Assembly (NCBI RefSeq): GCF_030272615.1 | Contig: NC_081411.1 | Coordinates: 46,102,517-46,166,516, forward strand | DNA length: 64,000 bases | Direction of reading: 5' to 3' | Origin: Cryptomeria japonica | Lineage: Eukaryota; Streptophyta; Pinopsida; Cupressales; Cupressaceae | Shown here: positions 31,637 to 43,591 of the stretch, in pieces | How positions within the stretch are numbered: position 1 is the stretch's first letter | Layout of the letters: every line of letters begins with the position of its first letter | Program-made: the position numbers and the translations under genes | Notes under the pieces: model-generated | Databases searched by the model: none | Told to the model about the DNA's origin: nothing | Seen by the model: the letters and a program-made list of their open reading frames with translations, nothing else

Positions 31637-34247
31637 TGTTAGACACAATGTGCCACTTAGAGGGGGTGAATCGGTGGTAATTAATTTCTTTTTCCTTAAA
31701 CTCCTAAGTATATGTATTGATTAACATACTAAAGCTAAGATAACCTATGCATATGTTAAGGAGAGAATACTCAAAGAAATCACACACAAAGAGAAATAAC
31801 ATAACACCAACATAGATGATGAAAACCCAAGATGGGAAAAAACTCGATGAGAAATGCTACTAGAATCTACTGCTCCAATCTAGTCTCACATTCAATCCCT
31901 GATTATAATGTTTAGGGCACCAACCCGAGGAGAACCAACCCTTGATTTAGGGCACCAACCCAAGGAGCACCAAACCTTGATTTAGGGAACCAACCCATGG
32001 AGCACCAACCCCTAATTTAGGGCACCAACCCAAGGAGCATCAAACCCTAATTTAGGGAAGCAACCCATGGAGCACCAACCCCTGATTTAGGGCACCAACC
32101 CAAGGAGATACATCCCCTACACCGAGCTCCAACTTAGTGGTCTTCAATAAACAAAAAGTAATAGCCATATTAAAAATGAACTTTGTAACTCTTCTTTCTC
32201 TCTACTAGATCTTCTATCCATTCTACTGCTAGTTCTCTGCTCACCCACTCACTGATGTAGCCTCATCTCCCACTGCAACTTTACTAGTTCAACCTCTTCT
32301 TCTTCTTTGTCGGTTCTCTCTTTTCTCATTCTACTCTCTATTGGTTCTACACTCTACTGGTTTTTCTCTCTGTCGGTTCTCTCTTCTGTTAGCTACTCTG
32401 CTGCTCTCACCAGTATTACACTATGCCAGTTCTCTCTAGTCTTCTGCAACTCTTTTGTGTCGGTATGGTCACTGTTGGTTCTCTACTCTATTAGACTCAA
32501 TGGCTAACTGCCAGTAGCCTCACCAATGTGGGTTGAATAGTTCAACCCTTTTCTTCCTCACACTCAGTCTCTTCATCTTCTCTTGGTGAGCACTTAGCTG
32601 ATTTCACTTCTTCACCAACAATACTTTGTCATCTAGCAACAATCTTCATTGATTTTGGCTTGCATATTTATAAACTACTTTTCCTACTAAAATCCAATTC
32701 AAATTTCAAGTGGTTAGGGTTTCCTCATCTTCCTCAAGGCAAACCAAATCCAATTAGATCTCATCTGATTTGATTGCCTAGATTGATGAAATATAAATCA
32801 TCAATCAATTCCACCATTATCGTTCCTTCCTGATCATGCCTTCTATTTTTAGCAACCTACATTTAACCTGTCAGTGGATATCTTGGTTGATCACCAAGAT
32901 TGGTTTCGTGGTTCCCTTTACCTGCCTCGATCTAGTCAAATAATCTGTGATAGATCTTTGTTGTCTGCTTGACCTTGAGCTGCAAACCTCTGTTGTACAT
33001 CCTGTGAATCACGTAGTTGACATAAATGTCAATGTGTCACCATCTACCTCATCGCCTAACACTTCACCAAATTAACATGCCAACCTATACATGCATCCCA
33101 CTTCACCTCCACGTGGCCCCTGTGTTGGCATCCACCTTTGATGGATCATTTGTATTGGTATTGATGGGATCACCAAACAATTCCATTATCGAGTTCATCT
33201 ATCGGCTTATGAACCCCTATCGGTTAAACTCTGAACCAGTCTTTCATTACCCTTGCACCTTTCTTCTCTTCCATTGGAATACTCAATTGATCAACACACT
33301 TGCTAACCTACCTTATGTATATCTTCAACAAATGGGAATCTTCTACATTTTCACTTTGTCCACATTACTGGTGGACATGGTTTCTGGTAAACCCGTTGAT
33401 GACACCATGTCATCAACCTTAAACTATTTCCATCTGAGACATCTGCATGTCATTTGCACTATCTATTTATAGCTGCTCAACCTTGCCTTCTTCATCATTT
33501 CAACCAGTTTGTCAAGGTGACAAACCCATCACTTTTCATCTATCTTGGGAACTCATCATTCCTTATTTGTTGGTCCACTGCATAACCCTAATTTCATGCA
33601 CTTGAAGTATCTTTTTGTTTCACTAGTAGATTCGGTGTGAGCCTTCAAACACTTGCCTTTAATTCTTCTATCTTATCTCACAAAACTATGATGCACACTT
33701 TGCATAATAGGAGATAAGCTCCACTTACCAGTGGTAGTGGATCCTTATCATCTGTATCTTGTAATGCACTCATGTGGTTTCCCTTTTTGTGTAGAATATC
33801 TTCAAATAAACACATGTGATCTGATGTGGGGCACACTCATTGTCAACCATATCTTCACATGATGATTACATCATTATCCAGTGGGAGTATTGTTGTTCTG
33901 GATCCACATAGTATACCAAAGACCTGTACATCCTTCTACTCCTATGTTGATGTGATATAGGTAACATTTCACCTCTTCATCACAAACAATAACTCAACAT
34001 CTTGCTCATCCTTCTTGTACATTAGTCATAAGCTTGTCGGTTGGCAACAACTCACTATGAAAACATCCCTTACCAATTGACATTTGTCTTTACCTTACTA
34101 TTATTTTGCAACACAAGGTGATATCAAAGACATCTCATCCTATATGCATCCATGATAGTGTTGCAGATACATCTCTTTTACCAGTAGCCATCCTATACTA
34201 GTTTTCCTTATATACTGGTTGACATCAATGACAACACAATGCCAACA
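31637..34247 (-). repeat. 5' LTR of element D (about 2.6 kb)
   Basis: Starts tgttagacacaatgtgccac after the primer site and ends caatgccaaca at 34247. Its last 550 bases match 7467-8004. At 2,611 bp it is much longer than the other copia LTRs here (785-1,443 bp). It includes a 33-bp tandem repeat at 31911-32115. The large open stretch 33026-33472 has no protein motif and I treat it as chance. Sequence resuming at 34248 is gypsy LTR F. Confidence 0.85.
31911..32115. repeat. 33-bp tandem repeat inside the LTR of element D
   Basis: About six units of 32-33 bp with the pattern tttagggcaccaacccaagg agcaccaa. Adjacent units alternate between caacccaaggagca and caacccatggagca, giving a 65-bp higher-order unit, which points to duplication of a pair. 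Confidence 0.9.
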
Positions 34248-35320
34248 ACCTTGTTTTAGGGTTTTCGCATCCTTTTAGCATTTCTTCTATGTTGCACACT
34301 TGATCTTTATTATTTGTCGATATTTGGTCATTCTTTTGTGTTTCTTTCATTTATCGCATTTTCAATTAGGTCTTGTGAACATTATCATTATCAATTGTAA
34401 TCTTTGATCTTTATCAATATTATCATGTTAATTGGACATTGTCAACCCTTCTCAATGTCGAATTAGGGTTTTGTCATAATCAATCATCAATTTGTCAATC
34501 TCTTATCAATTTGCGACTGATTTATCATTGGTCTTTGGTCATTCGACCTTCATCAAGTTGACCTTTTATCAATCTTTAATCGATTTGTCATCGATCTCAA
34601 TCAATCATCATTTCTTGTCAATATTGGATCGATTAGTCATTGGTCCTCATCAATTGGCATCTATCAATTTTATCATTGATCTTTACCAATCAACATCAAC
34701 ACTTTATCAATTATCCAATTTTCATCATTAAATCATGATCAAATCGACCCTATATCAATTATGTTTTGTCATCACCTAATTATTGTCCTTGCATTTCTAA
34801 TTCATCTCCTAGGATTCTGTGATTTAATCATTTAATCTTATTTATCATTTTCCATCTAGGTTAAATAATTTATTCATTTATCCTAATTCTTCTTGTCATA
34901 ATTAAATATTTCTTTACTTGGGTAATTAATTCCCCCAATTTTATGAATTAACTAATGCATGAAAACTTATTAATTAATTCACCTAATTTACTAATTTCCT
35001 AATTTCTAATTTCATCACTTTCTAATTTCCTAATGTCCAATTCATCATTTCCACCTAATTTCCTAATTACTAAATCCTAATTTTGAATGCATTATCTCTC
35101 TCAAGTGGCTCCTATTTTTGTGTTTTAATTTGGAAGCATGTTTCCTTATTCGTCATGAGTTTGGATATGGCATCTTGTCCTAACATTAGATTTGATGACT
35201 ATTCTTATCCTCTTGCATGGAAAGTGTGCAATGTCATTTATTTCAAAATCTGATTTTTCCCATTTTTTAATCCAATTGCATCTTATATCGATTTCTTGCT
35301 AATTGTGCTTAAAGGAAAAT
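34248..35320 (+). repeat. Gypsy LTR F, plus orientation, start missing
   Basis: Runs from accttgttttagggttttcg and matches the minus strand of the LTR of G (51123 downward) over about 1 kb, for example gatcaaatcgaccctatatc and the stretch around 34730-34870. The first 48 bp of the LTR are not here: D was inserted at that point and the start should lie left of D, outside the window. After about 35320 the match with G fades. Confidence 0.8.
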
Positions 35321-35860
35321 TATGTTGTCTAGTTTCAGGGAATGGAGTACCCCATCTAAGACAGGACACAGTCTAGTTTTGAGTATACCACACCCTACAT
35401 AAGACCCATGATAATGTTGATATTGCTAATTGATAGGACAAGTTCGATCAATTTGAACGCTTGATTGGTTGAACAAATCATCTGTTAATGCATTATTTTC
35501 TAAGCACAATGTTTAATGTGTGATCTGTTTGATGTCTACGTAGATGTCTATCTATGTACAAAAGGGACAGTTTATTTGTCAAATGAAACAAAAGTGTTTG
35601 TTTTTGGATTTTTCATGTTTTAATACTTTTAGGGTTTTTGAATGTTTATTTATTTTTGCTTTTGTTGGGACATTTTACAATTTTTTGTAATTATTTTAGG
35701 ACATTTTTTTATTTTTAGTGATTTTTTCAGGACATTTTATGAATGTTTTGGGGATTTTTTCAAATCATTTTTCAAATTTTTTATTGATTTTTTCGGCACT
35801 TTATTTGATTTTTATGGATTTTTTCAAGACTTTAAAGATAACTCTGTCAATTGATCATGA
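35321..35860 (+). other. T-rich segment between LTR F and a gag-like start, no gene
   Basis: Contains a repeated word close to ttttttcaggacatttta (35660-35800). The open stretch 35642-35854 is Phe-rich only because of this T-rich repeat. It may be the end of LTR F in a diverged form, or leader. Confidence 0.5.
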
Positions 35861-36128
35861 CAAGGCATTTGCCCACAAGTGAGGTCCAGAATATATACAA
35901 TGATCATGAGATCAAACATATGCACAAGGATTGGTAATCGATCGAGAAAGACATTGATGGTGACCAATCACAAGCCTGGAGAAGGACACTAGGTCAAATC
36001 AAAATGGATGGGTATGACAAAACTTTATGCTATGTATACAGGGAATCATGATAGATGGTGGAGTGATGACCTTGCTACACATGGTGCTTGTTTGAGAGGT
36101 TTTCATGATCAGATTAAAGAATTGCTAA
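35861..36128 (+). pseudogene. Possible gypsy gag N-terminal fragment of element F
   Basis: From the ATG near 35861 the frame reads MTRHLPTSEVQNIYNDHEIK, one stop, then DGDQSQAWRRTLGQIKMDGY, a second stop, and WWSDDLATHGACLRGF. I see no diagnostic motif; the position just after a plus-strand LTR and leader suggests gag. It ends abruptly where the inverted pol end of G begins (about 36129). Confidence 0.35.
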
Positions 36129-38480
36129 AAGAAACCTATGTATAATACTTTTGGAGGTGCATGTTGTTCACATGATCTGATAGTGGTTCTCCCTTTCGGG
36201 TTGCAAGCTAATAATCATCTGAACCATATGTTGTAGTTATGATGAAAGGGCCAACCCAATTAGGTTCAAATTTTTCTTTGATGATCTCAATAGATTGTGA
36301 ATTCTTAGAGTTGGCTTTTAGGACCAATTATCCTAGTTTGAAGTGTCACCCTTTGATTTCTTATTATAGATGTAACGAAGATGGTTTTGATATGCTTGCA
36401 AATGTGTCAAAGTTGTCTAATGCCTTTCATCTTGCAACTCATGTTGATGCAACATAGAAACTCTATATGCTTGATCATCTATCAGGTGTTGTAAAGGGAC
36501 TTGAAGGGATGGAATCTTGACCTCTAAAGATAAGAAGGCTTCTGCACCATACACCAGAGAGTAAGGTGTTGTGTCGGCAGGGGTGTGGATATAAGTGCTA
36601 TAGGCCCATAAAGGTGGATTTAATTGCACATGCCAATCTCAACCAACGTCATTGACAACCTTTTTGAATATCTTGATAATGGTTTTATTGGATGCCTTAG
36701 CTTGGCCATTACTTTGTCAATGATATGGGGTTGAGAAGCGATGTTGAATGTGAAACTTCTCACAGAGTTCACAGACATCTTTATTTTTAAATGGACGGCC
36801 ATTATCTATGACTATCGCAATAGGAACTCCATATTGTCATATAATATAATTCAGAATGAACTTAGAAATTTGTGCACCAATGGTATAGGTCATGGGTATA
36901 GCCTTAATCCATTTTGTAAAGTATTTTGTGGCTATTATGATATAAATATGTCTATTTGTTGATGTCAGGTGGATCTTTCCAATGAGATCAAGCCCCCATT
37001 AAGGAAAGAGCCATGTAGATATGACAGGTTCAAGTTCTTATGCTAGAGCGTGAATATAATCGCTATGCGTCTGGCATTTGTAACACTTCTTAGCAAAGTT
37101 ATGGGCCTCTTTCTCCATTGTCATCCAACAATATCCATCTTGGGCCAACATTTTAGCTAGGGTAAGATCATTAAAATGGCCCCCACATATACCATTGTGA
37201 ACTTCATCTAAAGTCATTTGTACATCGTTAGAATCTAGGAACCTCAGGAGGGTTTGGTGAAAGGATCGACATTAGAGGGTATCATTGATGATGGCATATT
37301 TGGCAGATTGTCTAATAAAGGCTCGTTGTTGGTGGGTAGAAAGGTCTGGAGGTATGGTTTGGGATTTTAGATATTCATAGATTTCTTTGTATCATGGGGA
37401 ATTATGACCAACAAGGACACACACCAGATCTGATGTTATAATTTCAAAAGGTGGGACCAACCACTACTCTACCAGAAATTCACATTTGTCCATATTTTGA
37501 GGCATATCCAACATAGAGGCAGTAGTCACCATAGCATCTGTCGATTTGTTCTAAAGGCAAGGGACTTCATTAATTTGGATAATAGTGAATTTTATCTTGA
37601 AATGTTCTACCATGTACTTGTAAGGGATAAGCTTTTCATCTTTTGTTTCATAGTCATCATTTACTTGGTGGATGACTAACTGAGAATATCCATAGACCTG
37701 CAAATGTGTAATATACCATTGAATTTCTATTTGAGTCCAGTAACCAAAGCATCATATTCTGTGATATTATTGCTATCATCAAAAGTTGTCTGGTAGGATT
37801 ATGGAATAGAATCCCCTTGAGGGGTTACAAATAAGATACCTACCCCTACGCCAAATCTGGTGTGGGATCCATCATAATATAATTGCCATTCATTTGAAGA
37901 TGTGATAGCAAAGACTGATTCATCAGGAAAATCAGTCTACATTGGATGATCATCTTGGATAGGTGAATATGCGAGTTGATAAACTATGGCTTGTCCTTTT
38001 ATTGCTTTTCTTTGAGTGTATTCAATATCATACTTGCTTCAATCATGACCCATTTTGCTAATCAGCCTATCAAAGCTGCTTTGCTAAGAAAATAATTCAA
38101 TGGATCAATCTTGGATACCAACAAGGTCTTATGATATAGCATATAATGTCAGAGCTTTTGAGTTGCAAATAGCACTTCCATGCATGCTCACTCAATGGTA
38201 GAATACGTTAATTCATAGCCCACTAATATTCGAATAATATAATAAATAGCCCGCTCTTTTCCTTGTTCATTTTCTTGGGCCAAAAGAGCTCCCACTATTG
38301 TATCTATTGCAAAGATATACAAAATCAAGGGTTTTCCATCTATGGGAGGCATTAAAATAGGTAGTGATAGAAGATAATATTTTAAAGCTTGGAATTCCTA
38401 TTGACATTAATTGTTCCATTTAAAAACTACCCCTTTGTGCAACAAATGTTAGAAGGGATGACACTCGTCTGCCAATTGAG
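36129..38480 (-). pseudogene. Gypsy RNase H and integrase of element G, heavily broken
   Basis: Integrase core motifs are readable in the minus sense near 36830-36620: IVIDNGRPFKNKDVCELC (catalytic Asp kept) and QSNGQAKASNKTIIKI, where the catalytic Glu has become Lys. The C-terminal part (36629-36417) reads TPADTTPYSLVYGAEAFLSL, the common end of gypsy integrase. Terminal residues near 36140 (NNMHLKRYY-like) match the pol end of H at 53072. RNase H-like residues (FAIDTIVGALLAQENEQG) lie near 38250. Stops and shifts are numerous between. Confidence 0.8.
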
Positions 38481-38487
38481 CTATGAA

Positions 38488-39275
38488 TCACTGGATTGAT
38501 TGTAACTTTCTCTGAAGGCTTCTTAGTTGACAAATATTGGTAGGATGAGGAATATCTAGGATGTCTTTGACTTTTGTAGGGTCAAATTCAAAACCTCTTC
38601 GAGAAACAATATATCTTAATAGTTTTCTGGCTGTTACCCCAAAGACACACTTCTTCAGGTTGAGTCTAATCTTGTATTCCTCCATCTGATCAAAGATTGG
38701 GCCTAAAATAGCCAGATGACTATCTCTAGTAACTAATTTCCACAACAATTCATCCACATAGTCCTCCATAATTGTATGCATGTAGTCATGAAAAATTGTT
38801 TTCATGGCTCTTTGATATGTTGCTCCTGCATTTTTGAGGCCAAATGGCATTACATTCCATTAGGTTCCCCAAGCACATGTAAAGGCAGGCTTATGTTGTT
38901 TTCAAGAGCTATTAGGATCTAATTATACCTAGAGAAGCCATCCACCAATGACAACATCTCATATCCAATAGTCATAACCACTATGATATCAATATTTGGC
39001 AAATGAAAGTCATCTTTAGGGCATGCTTTGTGTAAGTCTCTAAAATCTGTGCAAAGTTTGATGCCCCTAGTTTCTTTGCTAACTGACACTAAGTTGGAGA
39101 TCCACTCTACATAATCAATTGGTCTAATAAAGCTCACATCCAAAAATTCCTTGAGTTTGCCTTTGACTAGTATGGTCACTTGCGAATGCATTTTTCTTAG
39201 TTTTTGTTTGATGGGCTTGGCACCTGGTTTCAGTGGTAGATGATGAAGGACTAGTTTTAGATCTAGGTTAGGCAT
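38488..39275 (-). pseudogene. Gypsy reverse transcriptase of element G, broken
   Basis: The first open part (39275-38919) has LHHLPLKPGAKPIKQKLRKM, KLKEFLDVSFIRP, KLCTDFRDLHKACPKDDFHL and LSLVDGFSRYN, all RVT_1 motifs. The second (38850-38488) has MPFGLKNAGATYQRAMKTIF, then DYVDELLWKL, in which the catalytic YVDD is YVDE, and KCVFGV. The two are separated by a frame change near 38880. A retained LVDGFSRYN and the changed second Asp mean the copy is inactive. Confidence 0.9.
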
Positions 39276-39750
39276 GTCTATGTAATACCATGCAAAATTG
39301 ATCTCCTTCTCAAGGAAAAAGTTGATAAATTTTATTCTTTCTTATTGTGATAACGAAGCAACACAATGAATGACCTTGGGATTGTCAAGTGTACCCAAAT
39401 TTACCTACTCAGTCATTCCCACAAGCAATGTTGATTTGTCCTTACCTGACGGGGTTATTGCTAATCTTCCATCATTGGGCACATCAGAGAGGTTTTCACT
39501 AGCAAGTACATCCTTTGTTTTTACTTTTTTGTGGCAAGGGGCACCTTGCAATTTTTACCCAGAGACCTATTCTTTTGAATTTTTTTCCTTTTTTTTTTTT
39601 TTTGAATTTTGTGAATGGAAGATGGAGTTGACTCCCCAAAATATGTTGTGGAATCTAAATCAATAGTAAATTTAGCTATGTGATCACCTTGTGGTATTCC
39701 TTCTCTAAGCTCAAGGAATCCTTCTATTGCCTCATCATTTTAAAAGAAAT
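39276..39750 (-). other. Element G between the G-patch-like frame and RT
   Basis: Decayed coding sequence with no long frame in the minus sense. A T13-14 run lies at about 39585-39603 and would disturb reading. The plus-strand open stretch here (39370-39666) is chance. Confidence 0.5.
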
Positions 39751-40458
39751 CTAACTGAAGTGGTCCTTGCTAGTCACATTTGATAAGTTGTGGGTATACA
39801 AGGGAATTTCATCATCATTTTCAGTAAAGGTTTGGATTGAGATAGCAAAGATATGAATATTAGTGGTATCACTATCTGAGCTACTTGTGTTAGATTTAGT
39901 GGTAGCATTCCAAAATGATTCTATCCAAGCTTTAGGACATGTTTTGACAAGAGGAGGACTTTCATGTTTGTCTTCCATAGGCAAAGCGTCAGGGTCAATG
40001 AAGACATTATCAAGGGCATACGAGCTGGAAGAATAAGAGTCACACTCCCATTCATTTGAGTCATTTTCAGGATGGGTGTCCTTGGGTGTATTTTCATCAT
40101 CAGAATCACGCCCTTTTTCACATGTAGTCACTTTGGTAGATGAGGTTCCAATTCGCAATGGTACAAAACATAAACCTAAAGTTTTATGTTTCATCTCATG
40201 GATGATAGGCTCTAATCTTCCTTTTTTTTCAGATCCCAAACCATTGCATTGATTATATCTCTTCTTATATATTATGGTAAATCCTTTTCCATATTGTTCT
40301 ACTAGAAATTTGATAGGTAAAGTGTCTGTTGTATCTACTTCATCTTTATAGTGCCATCCTAATATGTCATCATCCAGAGTTTCTTTATTCAGTTCACCCC
40401 ATGTTGTAAATATGGTGGAAGGTTGATATTGGATGACTATTTTGGATTCATTTTGCAA
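39751..40458 (-). pseudogene. G-patch-like segment and acidic linker of gypsy pol (element G)
   Basis: A 235-codon open frame between protease and RT. Residues of about 50-110 include LPIKFLVEQYGKGF, then YNQCNGLGSEKKGRLEPI and KHKTLGLCF. The spacing of GLG, a later Gly-Arg, Pro-Ile and a closing LGL fits the G-patch RNA-binding motif, although its first Gly is changed. The rest is Ser/Asp/Glu-rich (DSDDENTPKDTHPENDSNEW). The start of the open frame is not the start of the domain; it is part of the polyprotein. Related plant gypsy polyproteins have a similar segment here, as far as I recall. Confidence 0.65.
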
Positions 40459-40785
40459 TAAATGTGGTTTTCCCTATGATTTTTGTGACAAAGGAAGCTT
40501 GACAATAAGGAATGTTTGGGACATTTAATACTCTTCATAGCCTTGATCTTGTATTTTCATCTAACCTTTGACAGATTCTAACAATGTATTGGGATTCACA
40601 TAATAAGGCAAGGATGCCTCACTATTTACTAGCACTTATTTTTGCAGAGCATCCTTAAGGTTAGCAAAAAATTGAAATGGATTAGAATCTCCAGGAATTT
40701 TTATCTCGATTCCATTGTATGAAAATTTCAAACATTGGTGATAGATCGAAGCAACTACTTTCATTGCATAAATCCATGGATGGCC

Positions 40786-41046
40786 TCAGATCATATTGTA
40801 ATGGAGATCCAAATCTAGCACTTGTAGCAAAGTGTTCTCTATTGTTGGACCTAATTTGATAGGCAAAACAATCACTCCTTTAGATGGGCATTCAATATCA
40901 TCATAGGATTTTATTATTATCTTCCTTGAAGGATCTATATCATTTTCAGAGTAACCAAGGCCAATTATGACTCTCATACTACATATATTTAGGCCTGCTC
41001 CACCGTCTATTAGAACTTGTCTGATTTTGCAATTATGGACAAACAC
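40786..41046 (-). pseudogene. Gypsy aspartic protease of element G
   Basis: Reads VLIDGGAGLNICSMRVIIGL: retropepsin with DGGA at the active site in place of DSGA or DTGA, a form common in plant gypsy elements of this type. It continues through DDIECPSKGVIVLPIKLGPT, the second strand pair of the fold, and ends LQVLDLDLHYNMI before a stop in the place of the tryptophan of the usual ILGRPW-like end. Flanks 40459-40785 and 41047-41491 hold decayed linker with stops. Confidence 0.85.
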
Positions 41047-41491
41047 TTAAAGATGGAGGGGATCACTATAATGGGTTTTATCGCAAGGTATATCTTTGTC
41101 TAAAAAGGCAACATGTCAGGAGGTCGCAAGGTATCCTATCCTAGCTTGAAACTAGTCAACATCAATATCAGCAGGTATCGTTGACTTTGTCAGGGCTTTG
41201 TCTAAGACAATGCCATGCATGGGAGACATTTTTAACAACTCAAGGATTGAAATTAGTGTAGGTTTTTCCCAAATGGTCAAGGAGATTGTACTAGCTTGTT
41301 GAGGTTAGCTTACAAGGATTGGAAGGTTCTCCTTTTAAAACTATTTTGGATTGGTGGGTGGTCACTACACATGAAAAATCTTGTTCTTTTATTCTTATGG
41401 TTGACACACACTCGTTTGATGCACTAAAAAAATTAATGACATTGTTATGACTTGCATTGGTATAATTCAGATTGCATTTTTTATTTGGATC

Positions 41492-41791
41492 TCAAGAGGA
41501 GGCTTTTCTCTTGTCATGATCAAGTAAGGGATTCTTGAAAATTGTATGATCAACATTAGAAGTTCCAATTGATGAATCTACATCAATCACACCCCGATCA
41601 ATAAAATCTTGAATAAGGTGTTTTAAATGAAAACATGAGACAATTTTATGTGCCTTAGATCTATCATATTCACAATATGCATTATCATTCCACCAATGGG
41701 GTTTTACTAGTGGATCCTCTTTTATATCCAACAACTTAATGAAATTATCCTTAATAAACTGTTTCATTACCGATTCAATAGGCTCTCCCAA
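41492..41791 (-). pseudogene. Gypsy gag C-terminal zinc-binding part of element G
   Basis: The open frame includes WWNDNAYCEYDRSKAHKIVS, then CFHLKHLIQDFIDRGVIDVD. This is the CEYH...GH...C...LK..IQDLID pattern found at the end of gypsy gag in plants, a zinc-knuckle variant, with Ala-His in place of Gly-His. A stop ends it before the protease. Confidence 0.75.
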
Positions 41792-42700
41792 TGGTGTAAA
41801 TTAATGGGGAGGCTCGTCTCTTGATATGAAAGGTCTACATTGCTAATCTTGTTGTTGTTGATTACGTTATTGATTTTGTGGTTCTTGGATAACATTACTT
41901 GTTTGATTTTGCGAGTGTTGATTCTTTTGGAAAGTTGGATCATTCAAAGAACTTGGTCCTCCTATAACAAACTTAGGTTTACTAGTGCTTACAGTTCTTG
42001 TGTCAACTACACCATCATTAGTGACATTCTGGTTTTTGGACCAAAACTTATTCCTATCACCCAAGTTGGTGGGATTGTTGTTGTCCTTGTTCACTTTAAT
42101 AACCCCCTTAGCAATAAGAGAATTCACAATGTCCATTCCCTTTGTAATGAGATTTGCAATAGTACTAGGACCTTTCAATTTAAGCTCATACATCATCTTT
42201 GGTATCAATTTTTGAATAGATAAATTGACTTGTTGTTCCTCTGGAATTTAGAGGGAACATCAACTAACCAGGCTTCGCCATCTTTGTAAGAAAATCATTA
42301 ATGGTTCTCCTGGCTTTTTATTTGTGTTGCATAAATTTGACATGGCTATCTCATTGTCGATGTTGAATGAGAAATGATAAATTAATTTATTGACCAATTC
42401 AGTCCAAGACTTTATATTGCTAGGCAAATGTGCATACCAATCCATAGCTTTTCTTGTGAGACTGCGCAAGAAAAGATGCATCAAATATGTCTCATCATAA
42501 GTTGCCTCAGTGTATGCAGCGTAAAAAACTCGAATATGATCTTTTGGATTACTATTTCTCTTGTATTTGTCAAAATTTGGTGCTTCAAAGTGCTTAGGAA
42601 AGGGAGGCATGTACAAACTTTTATCAAATGGATTAGGACATAAGTCTTGCTCTGTGTATAACTTCTTTGTAGTTTTCATTTGTAATGGCTCTATTTGTCA
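41792..42700 (-). pseudogene. Gypsy capsid (Retrotrans_gag) domain of element G
   Basis: The frame 42679-42260 reads NSNPKDHIRVFYAAYTEATY, LMHLFLRSLTRKAMDWYAHL and SWTELVNKLIYHFSFNIDNE, then EPLMIFLQRWRSLVS. This is the standard gypsy gag domain with FLRSLT...A..WY..L...I.SW. A second open part in another frame (42208-41867) is Asn/Lys-rich and ends in a Gln-rich stretch. Gag forms the particle. Confidence 0.9.
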
Positions 42701-43586
42701 TTGCATATTTTCAATTTATTGCACCAACACATCTGATTGTGAAGGCTTTTGAGGGTCATCATTCATCCTTAGATGTCCTTGTTTTCGATATATAGTACTT
42801 CCAAATGGTTGTTGACATTCAAAAATAACTGTCTTTGGTGTCTTTGGTGTCTCTAACATATATTCATTTTGGAATTTCTCATCTTGTTGAGACACCACCA
42901 TGCTTTAGTACGGAGTATTTTGTTGTGCCCATTGAGATTGAATTTCCATCTACATCTATGGTTGATAGAATTTCATTTGTGGTTGGTAATATGCATTTGT
43001 CTATTGTTGTTGTTGTTGGGGCATTTAATAGCTTGCTTTCCTTGTTGTGCATACCGAGGCACATACTGTTGTTGATATTGATGTTGTTGACTTTGAATCA
43101 GAATTTTTTGATTTTGTGCCATTTGTTGTTCTCCTAATGTAAAACCCATTAATTTCAAAAATATTTTCTTATGTGTTTTAGGTTGTTTCACTTTTACATG
43201 CAGAATGGCACTTGCATTTACTTGTTGTGAATTTTGTCCAAATGATTATTGTTGTTGCAAGTTTGTATTTACTTGTAGTGGCACAAAAGACACTATTGTT
43301 TATTGTTGAGTATAATACCGTCATTGTGCATTACATGTTTACATATTCAACAACGTTTGTTGTGCAGTTTTAAATTGTTGCTATATTTGTTGTGGTTGTG
43401 TGCCACTATTCATTCTTTTTGTGGCCATAATTGAAGGTCCTGTCAATAAATTTTGTGTGATTTGTGAATGTGTATTTGTCTCATGTACTGAACTTAAGTG
43501 CATGTAAGAACTTTGTTGTATCATTGGATTGGTTTTGACATTAGTAATGTTTGGCATTCCAATCATGAAATGCTCTTGCATTTGTG
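42701..43586 (-). pseudogene. Gln-rich part of gypsy gag of element G, broken
   Basis: Low-complexity frames (43581-43381, 43191-42973, 42901-42716) are rich in Gln, Asn and Thr (QSQQHQYQQQYVPRYAQQGK). They precede the capsid domain and continue the P/Q-rich region at 46515-47015 across element L. Plus-strand open frames here are only complements of the CAA/CAG-rich codons. Confidence 0.6.
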
Positions 43587-43591
43587 ATTAC

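Larger units (their letters stand above)
7467..34247 (-). mobile_element. Copia-type, gag-only LTR retrotransposon D (split by B, A and C)
   Basis: Minus-strand element with a complete right (5') LTR at 31637-34247, primer site at 31623-31634, a gag frame at 29891-31591, and a left LTR of which only the last 538 bp (7467-8004) are in view because element E interrupts it. After removing B (8293-28525) the internal region is about 3.4 kb. I find no protease, integrase, RT or RNase H in it. This organisation resembles the TR-GAG class of plant elements (terminal repeats plus gag). It sits in gypsy LTR F: the F sequence resumes at 34248. Confidence 0.75.

Noticed and set aside
33026-33472. 148-codon plus-strand frame in the D LTR
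   Set aside because: It lies wholly inside an LTR, has no recognisable domain, and the left D LTR copy of the region is missing so it cannot be compared.
35642-35854. Phe-rich small protein
   Set aside because: The composition comes from a T-rich repeat (ttttttcaggacatttta) and there is no other coding sign.
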